64,000 bases of DNA from Pseudomonadota bacterium (lineage in GTDB: Bacteria > Myxococcota_A > UBA796 > SXON01). A program made the translations under genes and the position numbers. This document shows, piece after piece, positions 1 to 8,020 of the stretch (position 1 is its first letter; each line of letters begins with the position of its first letter). The notes under the pieces were generated by a model, which ran no database searches, was not told the origin of the DNA, and saw only the letters and a program-made list of their open reading frames with translations. The stretch spans positions 1 to 64,000 of the forward strand of contig JAUXQH010000161.1 in NCBI GenBank assembly GCA_030685065.1, given 5' to 3'.

Positions 1-858
1 CGGCGCGGCCGGCGGCGCGGCCGGCCGCTTGACGGGCGGCGGCATCGGCTCGTCGTCATCCTCCGCGAGCATCGCCGCGATCTTCTCGCGGCTCCAGAAC
101 GCCGTGCTCTCGCCCTTCGCGGCGGGCGCCTTGCGTACGCCCGCGCTCTTCGAGAGCGGGCCGGAGAGCGCCACGGGGCCGCCGAGATCCTCCTCGTCCG
201 AGGGGGGCGGGCGCGGGCCGGGAAGCGAAGCGGCGCTCCGGGCGGCCGGCGTGGCGGTGGCGCGCTGGGCCCAGGCCTCCAACGTCTCCCCCGGGCACTG
301 CCCGGCCACGGACGCGAGCACGTTGGCGGCGTCGAGCGCCGCCGGCCGATCGGCGGGGGCCCAGGCCAGGATCTGACAGAGGAACTTGCGCACGTCCTCC
401 AGCCAGCGCTTGCCCTGCACCTGGCGAAAATCCATCGACAGGACGCGCGACACGACCTCGTCGTCGTGGCCGTCCGGATCCTTCGAGAGGTTCCCGAGCG
501 GCTCGGGCGAGAGGATGGAGTGGAGCACCACGCCGAGCCCGTACACGTCGACCGCGTGCGAGTCCGGCTTGCCCTCGGGGGCCTTGGTCGTGCGGCGGGC
601 CACGCCGTAGCCCTCGATCGACACGGTGCCGCGCGCGTCGATCTTCACGTGGGCGGGACGGATGTCGCCGTGGATGAAGCGATCCTCGACGGCGATGCAC
701 AACACGTCCGCGATCGCCGAGCCGATGGCGAGGGCCGCGCGGAGCGGCGGACGCTCGCGATCGAGCAGGGTGTCGAGCCCCACGCCGGGGGCCACGCCCT
801 CACCCGTGAGGATCTGGCCTTCGGCGCCCGCTTCGCGAGAATAATAGTAGCCGCTCAA
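1..858 (-). CDS. Pseudokinase-like protein of the Ser/Thr kinase fold, 3' end outside the window
   Basis: The reverse strand stays open from an upstream stop at 907-909 to the window edge. I place the start at TTG 858 because no ATG or GTG lies between that stop and the conserved region; this choice is uncertain. Only a kinase C-lobe is recognisable. The catalytic loop reads HGDIRPAH (residues 63-70), keeping Asp65 but replacing the usual Asn with His. The DFG segment reads GYG (83-85), losing the metal-binding Asp. An APE-like triplet lies at 93-95 and DVYGLG at 104-109. There is no glycine-rich loop or VAxK lysine, so the ATP-binding N-lobe is missing or unrecognisable. The tail is rich in Pro, Ala and acidic residues. 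Catalysis is therefore unlikely; a binding or scaffold role is inferred. Confidence 0.65.
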   Translation of the reverse strand, partial: MSGYYYSREAGAEGQILTGEGVAPGVGLDTLLDRERPPLRAALAIGSAIADVLCIAVEDRFIHGDIRPAHVKIDARGTVSIEGYGVARRTTKAPEGKPDSHAVDVYGLGVVLHSILSPEPLGNLSKDPDGHDDEVVSRVLSMDFRQVQGKRWLEDVRKFLCQILAWAPADRPAALDAANVLASVAGQCPGETLEAWAQRATATPAARSAASLPGPRPPPSDEEDLGGPVALSGPLSKSAGVRKAPAAKGESTAFWSREKIAAMLAEDDDEPMPPPVKRPAAPPAAP

Positions 859-1025
859 GTGGTCTCCGCGCAGAGGTCGCCCGGTCGAGGCAATCCGGCC
901 GGGAGTCTACCCCGCCGCGCCGCCCGGGGTGCCCCCGCGCGAGAGTGCGGGCCCCCGAGCCGGGCCGCGGGCCACCGCGCGAGAGCCCCCGGCGGACGCC
1001 CGGGACCGGTTAGCCCTTCCTCGCC

Positions 1026-1901
1026 ATGACACTGACGCCCCCCCGATCGAGTGCCCTTTTTCGCGACGACGTGCTGGCCGGCCAGGTCGCCCTGGTGACC
1101 GGCGGCGGGACCGGCATCGGCGCCGCCATCGCCCGGGAGCTCGGCTCGCTCGGCGCGACCGTGGTCATCGCCTCCCGCAAGGCGTCCAACATCGAGCCCG
1201 CGGCCGCCGGCCTCTCCGCGGAGCTCGGCCGCCCCGTCACGGGGCTCGTGGCGGACATCCGCGATCGGGACAGCGTCGCCCAGCTCGTCGCCACCACGCT
1301 CGAACGGCACGGCCGCATCGATCTGCTCGTCAACAACGGCGGCGGCCAGTTCCTCGCGCCCGCGGAGACCATCACCCCCCGCGGGTGGGACGCGGTGGTC
1401 GCCACCAACCTCACCGGCACGTGGAACCTGTCCCGCGCCGTCGCGGACGCGTGGATGCTCGCCCACGGCGGCCGCATGATCAACATCACCATGCTCACGG
1501 CGCGTGGCTTCGCCGGGATGACGCACTCCGTCGCGGCGCGGGCCGGTGTCGAGGCGATGACGCGCAACCTCGCGGTCGAGTGGGCGCAGCGCAACATCCT
1601 CGTGAACGCGATCGCCCCCGGGTACATCGCCTCGAGCGGCCTGAAGCGGTACCCGGAGGGCCTCCTCTGGGCGAAGCAGCTCCAGTCCACCGTTCCGCTC
1701 AAGCGGCTCGGCACCTGCGAAGAGGTGGCCTGGCTCGTGGCCTTCCTCGCCTCGCCCGGCGGCGGTTACATCACCGGCCAGACCCTCTCCGTGTGTGGCG
1801 GCCGCTCGCTCTGGGGCGATCACTGGCCGCTACCGGATCCGGATCCGCTGCCCGAGATCCAGGTGCCCACCGAGCCGTGGGAACAGGAAGAGGACGGCTG
1901 A
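1026..1901 (+). CDS. SDR oxidoreductase resembling peroxisomal trans-2-enoyl-CoA reductase (PECR)
   Basis: A 291-residue short-chain dehydrogenase with the nucleotide-binding motif TGGGTGIG at 25-32 and the NNGG segment near 103-106. The usual YxxxK active site is absent. In its place is HSVAARAGV, with His167 and Arg172, followed by an LAVEW stretch and, near the C-terminus, TGQ...GGRSLW. This matches how I remember the PECR and dienoyl-CoA reductase group, whose active site departs from classical SDRs. The likely reaction is NADPH-dependent reduction of a 2-enoyl-CoA or related acyl-CoA in the cytoplasm. No signal peptide is visible. The gene is convergent with metG and separated from it by a short tandem repeat. 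The fold is certain; the substrate is inferred. Confidence 0.8.
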   Translation: MTLTPPRSSALFRDDVLAGQVALVTGGGTGIGAAIARELGSLGATVVIASRKASNIEPAAAGLSAELGRPVTGLVADIRDRDSVAQLVATTLERHGRIDLLVNNGGGQFLAPAETITPRGWDAVVATNLTGTWNLSRAVADAWMLAHGGRMINITMLTARGFAGMTHSVAARAGVEAMTRNLAVEWAQRNILVNAIAPGYIASSGLKRYPEGLLWAKQLQSTVPLKRLGTCEEVAWLVAFLASPGGGYITGQTLSVCGGRSLWGDHWPLPDPDPLPEIQVPTEPWEQEEDG

Positions 1902-1922
1902 CGCGCGCGCGGCGCCCCTTCC

Positions 1923-1961
1923 AGGCGCCGCTGCGAGGCGCCGCTGCGAGGCGCCGCGGCG
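1923..1961. repeat. Short tandem repeat between convergent genes
   Basis: Three adjacent 13-base units, two identical (aggcgccgctgcg) and one with a single change, fill most of the gap between the SDR gene and metG. Each unit contains the palindrome GGCGCC. It could slow transcription between the convergent genes, but no classical terminator is seen. Confidence 0.6.
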
Positions 1962-1977
1962 AGCCGCCGCGATCGCC

Positions 1978-3993
1978 CTACTTGACGACGGTGCCCGGCG
2001 CGATGTCGGCGCCCGCGGTCAGGAGCGCCGCCACGTCGCCGCCGCCGGCCGCGAGCAGCATGCCCTGGCTGACGAGGCCGCGCAGCTTCGCCGGCTTCAT
2101 GTTCACGACGACCACGATGTCCTTTCCGACCAGCGACTCGGGCGTGTGGGCCGCGGCGATGCCGGCCACGATCTGGCGGGGCGCCTGCTCGCCCACGTCG
2201 ACCTGCAGGACGAGCAGCTTGTCAGCGTTCGGGTGGCGCTCCGCCGAGACGATGCGGCCGGTGCGGAGCTGCACCTTGCCGAAGTCGTCGTACTCGATGA
2301 GCGCGGGCGCGGCGGGCGCGGCGGGGGCCGCGGGGGCGGCGGCGGGGGTGGCGACGGGGGTGGCGGGGGCGTCGGTGGACACGGGGGGCTCCGGGGTGGG
2401 GGAAATCGGCTTGGGGGCGCGGCGGGCCTTCGGCTCGGGCGCGGGCGCCGCGAGCTTGGCGGCGGCGATCAGGTCCGCGATGGCGGCCGGGATCGCGTCG
2501 AGCCGGGGAAACAGCGGGTCACCCGCGGCCACGGGGGTGCCGGGCACGAGACGGTCGAACGTCGGCGCGAGGTCGGGCTCGGTCAGGCTGAGCTTGGCGA
2601 GCATCTCGATGCTCTTCTGCGGGCACACGCACGCGAGGTGGCTCGCGACGATGCGCCAGATCTCGAGCACGTTGCGGAGCACGGTGCCGAGGCGCGCGGT
2701 GTCGCCGCGCTTGTTGAGCGCCCAGGGCTCCTCGGTGTCGACGTACTTGTTGCCCGCGCGCACCAGCTCCCACAACGCTTCGAGCGCCTGCCGGAACTGG
2801 AGCGCGGAGACGTTGGTGTCGAACGCCTCGGTCACCCTCCGGGCGAGCGTCGCGAGCGCCAGGTCGTTCTCCGTCTGCGGGCCGGCCTCCGGGACCACGC
2901 CGCCGAGCCAGCGGGGCAGCATCGTCGCGAGCACGCGGTGCCCGAGGTTGCCGAGATCGTTCGCGAGGTCCGCGTTGTAGCGGACGAGGAAGGCCTGGTG
3001 CGAAAAGTCCCCGTCGCCGCCGAAGGGGATCTCGCGCAGCAGGAAGTACCGCACGGCGTCCGCCCCGTACGAGTCCACCAAGAGGTGCGGATCCACGACG
3101 TTTCCGAGCGACTTGCTCATCTTCGTGCCCTCGACCGTCCACCAGCCGTGGGCGTACACGTGCTTCGGCGGGGCGTACCCGGTCGCGAAGAGCATGCTGA
3201 ACCAGTAGACGGTGTGGAAGGTGAGGATGTCCTTCCCGAGGATGTGGTAGTCGGCCGGCCAGAACGCCTCGTCGCCGCCGTCGATCGCGGAGAGGTAGTT
3301 CGAGAGCGCGTCGAACCACACGTAGGTGACGTACTCCGGATCGAACGGCAGCGGGATGCCCCACGAGAGGCGCGCCTTCGGGCGCGAGATGCACAGGTCG
3401 CCCAGCGGCTTCTTCAGATAGCCGAGCACCTCGTTCCGGCGCAGCTCGGGCTGGATGCAGTCCGGAAACGCGGCGATGTGCGCGAGGAGCCGCTCCTGGT
3501 AGGCGCTCATCTTGAAGAACCAGTTCTTCTCGGTGATCCACTCGACCGGCTGCCCGCTGTCGGGGCACTTCCCATCCAACAGCTCGTCCTCCGCCCAGAA
3601 CCGCTCGGCGCTCGTGCTGTACCAGCCCGAGTAGTCCGAGGCGTAGAGCTGGCCGTCCTCGTAGAGCTTCTGGAGCTGCGCCTGCACGAACGCCTGGTGG
3701 CGCGCGTCGGTCGTGCGGATGAAGCGGTCGTAGCTGATCGTGAGCCGCTCCCACAGCGCGCGGTAGCGCAGGTGCGTCGCGTCGGCGTGCGCCTGCGGGG
3801 TGAGGCCGAGCTTCTCCGCGGCGCGCAGCACCTTCTGCCCGTGCTCGTCCGTCCCCGTGAGGAACATCACGTCATCCCCGCGGAGGCGGCGCCACCGCGC
3901 CACCGTGTCGGCCGCGACGGTGGTGTAGGCGTGGCCGACGTGGGGCACGTCGTTGACGTAGTAGATCGGGGTCGTGACGTAGAAGCGGGCCAC
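1978..3993 (-). CDS. metG: Methionyl-tRNA synthetase with C-terminal tRNA-binding domain
   Basis: This class I synthetase charges tRNA-Met. The HIGH signature is HVGH at residues 18-21 and the KMSKS loop is intact at 291-295. The connective-peptide knuckle that carries zinc cysteines in many homologues reads STSA at 126-129, with a single Cys at 143, so this is a zinc-free type. After the anticodon-binding helices, a linker of about 45 residues rich in Pro and Ala (roughly 520-565) leads to a Trbp111-type oligonucleotide-binding domain at about 570-671, which in this family aids dimerisation and tRNA binding. The 671-residue length is normal for this two-part form. The gene is divergent from the unknown gene at 4158. 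Confidence 0.96.
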   Translation of the reverse strand: MARFYVTTPIYYVNDVPHVGHAYTTVAADTVARWRRLRGDDVMFLTGTDEHGQKVLRAAEKLGLTPQAHADATHLRYRALWERLTISYDRFIRTTDARHQAFVQAQLQKLYEDGQLYASDYSGWYSTSAERFWAEDELLDGKCPDSGQPVEWITEKNWFFKMSAYQERLLAHIAAFPDCIQPELRRNEVLGYLKKPLGDLCISRPKARLSWGIPLPFDPEYVTYVWFDALSNYLSAIDGGDEAFWPADYHILGKDILTFHTVYWFSMLFATGYAPPKHVYAHGWWTVEGTKMSKSLGNVVDPHLLVDSYGADAVRYFLLREIPFGGDGDFSHQAFLVRYNADLANDLGNLGHRVLATMLPRWLGGVVPEAGPQTENDLALATLARRVTEAFDTNVSALQFRQALEALWELVRAGNKYVDTEEPWALNKRGDTARLGTVLRNVLEIWRIVASHLACVCPQKSIEMLAKLSLTEPDLAPTFDRLVPGTPVAAGDPLFPRLDAIPAAIADLIAAAKLAAPAPEPKARRAPKPISPTPEPPVSTDAPATPVATPAAAPAAPAAPAAPALIEYDDFGKVQLRTGRIVSAERHPNADKLLVLQVDVGEQAPRQIVAGIAAAHTPESLVGKDIVVVVNMKPAKLRGLVSQGMLLAAGGGDVAALLTAGADIAPGTVVK

Positions 3994-4157
3994 CCTGGCC
4001 TCCGGGGCGCGCCTTTCTATCTCCCATCGTGAGCCCCGACCATGGCGCCCGGGGGGCTGGCGGGGCCCATTGCGTAGGATGATGGTCCGTTTCCGGCCCG
4101 TGGCACGTCCGCGAACTACTTGCTTGACCCTCCCCCCCCCGGGAGATAGCGGCGCGC

Positions 4158-5057
4158 ATGATTCGGGCCTTCGGCTTCTGCAACGACACCTTCGACACCC
4201 ACGCCCACGGGCGGCTCTGCCGCGGCCGCGAGCGCTGGATCGAGGGCCTCCCCGACACCACCTCCGCGCGGGTTGCCCGCACGGTCGTGAGCGGGGCCAT
4301 CTTCAGCGACGACAGCGCGCGCGACGCGAAGCGCGGCTTCCGCTACAGCGGCGTCGGCGCCGGCCCGCTCCTCCGGGCGCTGTTTCCGGGCACGCGCATC
4401 TTCGGCTTCTGCGAAACGGGCGATCCCCGCGCGCTCCCGCCCGAGATGGTCGTCGAGGAGGACTACGTGCGCCCCCTCGCGGGCGGCCTCCGGTTCGAGC
4501 CCGCGGTGCGCTGGGTTGCCCCCGTGCGCAACCCCGAGGATGTCGACACCTGGATCGAAGGCGAGAAGGACGGCATGGCCGCCCCCCGCGCCGACGGCTT
4601 CGTGATCCTCCACACCCCGGTCAAGCCCGCCCTGGTCGAGGCCCTCTTCTACCTCGTCGGCTACGGCGATCCCGACGATCGCCCCGCGCGCCGCTACGCC
4701 GCCGCCGCGATCCCCCAGGTGCTCGAGCACGCCAAGGCGCTGGTGCTCCTGCACCTCGACAAGCACGCGCCCGCCATCGCGATCTACAGCCGCGAGCCGC
4801 TCGAGTCGGACGGCCTGCTCGATCTGACCGCGCGCGCCGCCGAGGCGTTTCCGGTGCCCTTCGCCATCCCGCCCATGCTCGCCCGGTGGGACCGCGCGCT
4901 CTACGAGCTGCGGATGGACTGGGATCCCGAGCAGGACGGCGAGTTTCCCGTCCCCCCCGCCGATGACGCAGGCGGGCGCTGGTCCGCGCGTCGCCGCCAG
5001 TCCGAGGGCGGGCCCGAGCAGGAGGATGCGGCGGCGGCGGGCGGAGAGGAAGAGTAG
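4158..5057 (+). CDS. Uncharacterised cytoplasmic protein
   Basis: A 299-residue protein that I do not recognise. It begins MIRAFGFCNDTFD, has no signal peptide or membrane segment, and contains an orderly mix of hydrophobic strands and charged loops up to about residue 265. The last 35 residues are low-complexity, with many Arg, Gln, Glu and Ala and an acidic end. Strong third-position GC bias and convincing composition along the whole frame support real coding. It is divergent from metG, about 160 bases away, and is followed 19 bases after its stop by a long perfect hairpin that probably ends its transcript. No function is proposed. Confidence 0.7.
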   Translation: MIRAFGFCNDTFDTHAHGRLCRGRERWIEGLPDTTSARVARTVVSGAIFSDDSARDAKRGFRYSGVGAGPLLRALFPGTRIFGFCETGDPRALPPEMVVEEDYVRPLAGGLRFEPAVRWVAPVRNPEDVDTWIEGEKDGMAAPRADGFVILHTPVKPALVEALFYLVGYGDPDDRPARRYAAAAIPQVLEHAKALVLLHLDKHAPAIAIYSREPLESDGLLDLTARAAEAFPVPFAIPPMLARWDRALYELRMDWDPEQDGEFPVPPADDAGGRWSARRRQSEGGPEQEDAAAAGGEEE

Positions 5058-5075
5058 CGGGGGGCGCTGGGGGCG

Positions 5076-5122
5076 GCCCAACAAGGCGCCACCGGCGCAC
5101 GCGGGGTGGCGCCTTGTTGGGC
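5076..5122 (+). terminator. Long perfect hairpin, probable terminator
   Basis: An 18-base stem (arms 5076-5093 and 5105-5122, core cccaacaaggcgcc) closes an 11-base loop, 19 bases after the stop of the gene ending at 5057. There is no T-run, so it may act as a pause or RNA-stability element rather than a classical intrinsic terminator. Confidence 0.6.
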
Positions 5123-5220
5123 GCCCATCCAGTTCTGACCGGTCCAGGCGGGGTGACGGGGCGCGCCGGGGCGCCCAACCAGGTGTGACCGGCCCACGCG
5201 GGGTGACGGGGCGCGCCCCG
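5121..5220. repeat. Two-copy tandem repeat of 50 bp
   Basis: Units 5121-5170 and 5171-5220 are clearly related. Both start gcgccca, contain tgaccgg and end in a shared gcggggtgacggggcgcgcc block. The first unit abuts the right arm of the preceding hairpin, and the phrase gcggggtg also occurs in the hairpin region, so the hairpin and the repeat may be one composite element. Confidence 0.7.
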
Positions 5221-5440
5221 CGCGGACGCAGGGCCGGGTGTCCTGCGGGGTCGGCGCGAGCGCCTCCGTCGGCCCGCTCCGTGCGGGCCGACCGCCGCGG
5301 GCGGGGGGCCGTGCGGGGAGAAGTGGCGCCGGAGCGCCCGCGGCGCCCTTCGGCCCCCCTCGCGCGCTCGCGTTCCGGCGTCGGGCTTGGTCGCGAGGTT
5401 CCGGCGGGCTCGCGGAGCAGTGGCTGATGGCTACGGATGA

Positions 5441-5590
5441 GTGGGCGTGCTCTTCAAAGGCGAGATCGGTTGCGAAGTGAAACCGTCCTCGGGTTTCGCG
5501 CTCATCAAAGGTGAGTTCGGTTGCGAAGTGAAACTGATCTCGGGTTTCGTGCTCGGCAAAGGCGCGTGCGGTTGCGAAACCGCTCTCGGG
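5441..5590. repeat. 51-bp repeat array, related to a copy near 58.35 kb
   Basis: Complete units lie at 5459-5509 and 5510-5560, with a partial unit at 5441-5458 and a truncated one at 5561-5590. The shared core is ggttgcgaagtgaaac followed by tcgggtttcg. The period is 17 codons, so one frame reads as a 17-residue repeat (KGE-GCEVK-SGF), but I see no start or ribosome site that makes it convincing as a gene. A further copy occurs inverted at about 58346-58395. Confidence 0.75.
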
Positions 5591-5963
5591 GGGGGATCGG
5601 TTTCAGTCGGTCCGTTTCTCGTCGCGTCCCGGCCATCCAAGCACCCCCTGTCGCGCAGGTACCCGGCCGACGGCCGCCCAGCGGCGAACCGGAAGCACCG
5701 CTGCTTCGGGCAAGGGGATCCCCCGCGCGAGGGGACCCGCGGGCGGCCGGCTGCGCCGGCCGGTTCGGCGCGCCGCGACGCGCCAGCGGCGTGGGAGCGC
5801 CAACGGAGCGGCTTCGCCGCGACCCCGCGGGGCACCGGCCCCGGCGCCTCGGCGGGGCCGCGCCCAGCCGACCGCCCCGCCTCCGCCCAGACGAGCCCCC
5901 ACACGCGCACCACATGTTCACCCCGCCCTCCGAGCCCCGCGGTGACACTTCCTCGGGGCGCCG

Positions 5964-6152
5964 GTGTTCCAGGTGGGGTGGAGGAGCCAGGCCCTGCCCG
6001 TCGACCCCGAGGACCTCTACCGCCGGCACGGGCCGATGGTGAACCGCCTCTGCGCGGAGCTTGAACCCGATCCGCAGCCAACGCCGCCGCCCCGAGCTCC
6101 AGGACGACACCCTGCTCGCCCGGATCGCCCAGACGCCGGGATGCGGTTCTGA
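5964..6152 (+). pseudogene. N-terminal remnant of an ECF-type sigma factor
   Basis: The frame contains DPEDLYRRHGPMVNRLCAEL, which looks like the start of region 2 of an extracytoplasmic-function sigma factor, where the pattern D-x-x-x-LYRR-x-GPMV is common. After about 35 residues it turns into unrelated Pro- and Arg-rich sequence and stops; regions 2.2 to 4 are missing. It lies just downstream of the repeat-rich interval. The similarity is short, so the identification is tentative. Confidence 0.4.
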
Positions 6153-6183
6153 AGCGGGCGTCATCTCGCGCTACCTTGCGCGG

Positions 6184-6981
6184 ATGCTCTCCCTCCTGCT
6201 CCTGCTCGCCTGCACCACCCCCTCCCCGAAAACCGACTCGGAGGGGGATGCCGACACCGACGCCGATTCGGACGCCGACACCGACGCTGATTCGGACGCC
6301 GACACCGACGCTGACTCGGACGCCGACACCGACGCCGACACCGACGCCGACACCGACGCCGACACCGACGCCGACACCGACGCCGACGTAGGCCCCGGCG
6401 TACTGCTCTACAACGGCAGCGGCGGCGGGAACTACGACATCTACGAGGACGACCTGGTCGCGCTGTACGCCGAGGCCGGCATCGCCGCGACGGTGTCGAG
6501 TGAGATCCCGGCCGACCTCGTCGACGACTACGGGCTTCTCCTGCTCCTGTCGCCGACCGACGGCTTCGGCACCGACGTCGTGCGCGAGGGGCGGGCGCTG
6601 CTCGCGCGCGGCGGGCGGGTGGTGGTGGTGACCGAGCACAGCGCGTACGGCGACCACGCGGGCGCCAGCGAGTACCTGGCGGACATCGGGAGCACCCTCC
6701 AGTCGGTGTCCGCGCTGTCCAGTGGCACCCAAACGCTCACGATTGCCTCGGTGCCGCCGTTGACCGCGGGCGTGTCGTCGCTGGAGCTCTATTACTGCGC
6801 GGACATCGAGCTCGGAGAGGGCCGAGCGCTCGGCACCCGCTCCGACGGCGAACCCGGGATCGCGTGGGAGGCCGTGAGCGGCGGAGACGTGGTGCTCGTC
6901 CCCGACGGCTCGCTCTTCGGGTACGCGCTGAACGGCGGCGACAACGCGCGGTTCGTGCTCAACCTCGCGACGATCGAATAG
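6184..6981 (+). CDS. Lipoprotein with Asp-Thr-Asp-Ala repeat tether
   Basis: I choose ATG 6184 because it opens directly on a lipoprotein signal, MLSLLLLLAC; upstream in-frame residues have no signal character. After the lipobox Cys comes an Asp-rich repeat (DADTDAD type, about residues 20-68) encoded by a hexanucleotide repeat that may vary in length. The C-terminal 190 residues begin GVLLYNGSGGGNYDIYED and look like a Rossmann or flavodoxin-like alpha/beta domain: a GLLLLLSPTDGF strand-loop is followed by VVREGRALLARGGRVVVVTEH, resembling the glutamine-amidotransferase-like domains of secreted proteins. No catalytic residues are evident. It is probably surface-attached; its role is unknown. 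It is convergent with the heme lipoprotein. Confidence 0.8.
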   Translation: MLSLLLLLACTTPSPKTDSEGDADTDADSDADTDADSDADTDADSDADTDADTDADTDADTDADTDADVGPGVLLYNGSGGGNYDIYEDDLVALYAEAGIAATVSSEIPADLVDDYGLLLLLSPTDGFGTDVVREGRALLARGGRVVVVTEHSAYGDHAGASEYLADIGSTLQSVSALSSGTQTLTIASVPPLTAGVSSLELYYCADIELGEGRALGTRSDGEPGIAWEAVSGGDVVLVPDGSLFGYALNGGDNARFVLNLATIE

Positions 6982-7044
6982 GGGCCGCCGCGCGACCCCG
7001 AGGGGATCGCGCACCGCCCCTTCGGCGTCCGTGGGGACGGAGGC

Positions 7045-8013
7045 CTACCGCCTCGCAATCCACGCCGTGAGCGTCTCGATCGCCTCGGCGTCTACCACCT
7101 CTGTGGCCAGGGGCGGCATCGACGGCGCGAAGCCGCTCGTGTTCCGCTCCGAGATCCGCCACAGCAGCTCGCTCGCCTCGCCGTGGCCGATCGCCTGGTC
7201 CGCCGTCTCGAGCGCCGGGGTGTCCGCCAACGCCGGCGAGCCCGCCAGGAGCGAGAAGTCCAGGCCGTTGTCCGGATCGTAGCAGCGCGAGCCCGATCGC
7301 TCGGGGCGGTCCTGGTTGTGACAGTGGCTGCAATTCGCATGGAGGTAGCCGAGCGCCTGCTGGTCGAGGTCGTCTCCGGGCACCGTCGGCTCGGGGACGG
7401 GCTCGGAGAGCCGGCCCGCCGCGGCGAGGGCGGCGAGGTCCACCCCCTCGACCCCCGCGAGCTGAACGGCCGAGAAGCCGAGGAGGAAGCTCTTCCGGCC
7501 GCCGTGACACCCGGCGCATGTCTCCGCGGCGGGCACGTCGTGCGCGGTCCCCCGCGCGTCCACCTCGCCCTCGATCGCGAGCGTGGCGTCGGTGTCGTCC
7601 TCGCTCCAGAGATAGGCCGCGCCCACCCAATCGGCGTCCTCGGGGCCCACCCGCTCGAACACCCGCGTCTCGACACGAACGCCGTCGCGTACGAACTCCT
7701 TCCACGCCCGCGTCCCCTCGGGGAAACGCCACTCGTCGGGATCGGAGGTGTCGATGACCCCCTCCGCGGGCAGGCGGATCCAGCGCCGTTTCTCGGCCCC
7801 GTCGCTCCACAACCCAAATCGGGGGGCGTACGCGATCACATCGTCGGCGACGATGTCACCGGGGACCTCTCCCGGCGCGAGCGCGGGGTACAGGCCGGAC
7901 TCGGACAGGCGCGCCGGCAACAGCGCCACGAGGGCCTCGTCGATCGGCTCGCACTCCCGGAAGCCGCACGACGAGAGGAGCAACACCCCGAGACCAGAGC
8001 CGAGCACGCGCAT
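7045..8013 (-). CDS. Di-heme c-type cytochrome-like lipoprotein
   Basis: The start at 8013 gives the signal MRVLGSGLGVLLLSSC with a lipobox Cys. Two heme-binding motifs, CAGCH and CSHCH, lie about 75 residues apart in the second half, preceded by the FGLWSDGAEKRRWI and FPEGTRAWKEF blocks. I remember these as typical of a conserved family of exported di-heme proteins (TIGR03806-like). It should sit in the cell envelope and transfer electrons or reduce a substrate. The start lies 7 bases after the stop of the oxygenase/WD40 gene, so the two genes probably form an operon. An alternative start at 8037 would overlap that gene. Confidence 0.8.
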   Translation of the reverse strand: MRVLGSGLGVLLLSSCGFRECEPIDEALVALLPARLSESGLYPALAPGEVPGDIVADDVIAYAPRFGLWSDGAEKRRWIRLPAEGVIDTSDPDEWRFPEGTRAWKEFVRDGVRVETRVFERVGPEDADWVGAAYLWSEDDTDATLAIEGEVDARGTAHDVPAAETCAGCHGGRKSFLLGFSAVQLAGVEGVDLAALAAAGRLSEPVPEPTVPGDDLDQQALGYLHANCSHCHNQDRPERSGSRCYDPDNGLDFSLLAGSPALADTPALETADQAIGHGEASELLWRISERNTSGFAPSMPPLATEVVDAEAIETLTAWIARR

Positions 8014-8020
8014 GGATACC

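Larger units (their letters stand above)
5058..6183. other. Gene-poor interval made of repeats and a gene remnant
   Basis: No convincing intact gene lies here. The stretch contains an 18-bp-stem hairpin, a two-copy 50-bp tandem repeat, a 51-bp repeat array and a short sigma-factor-like remnant, each listed separately. The remaining parts (5221-5440 and 5591-5963) are GC-rich with many short inverted motifs, and I see no coding signal in them. Confidence 0.6.

Noticed and set aside
5441-6064. Plus-strand frame of 207 codons containing the 17-residue repeats
   Set aside because: The repeat part is followed by low-complexity Arg/Pro/Gly sequence typical of non-coding GC-rich DNA, and no ribosome site is visible.
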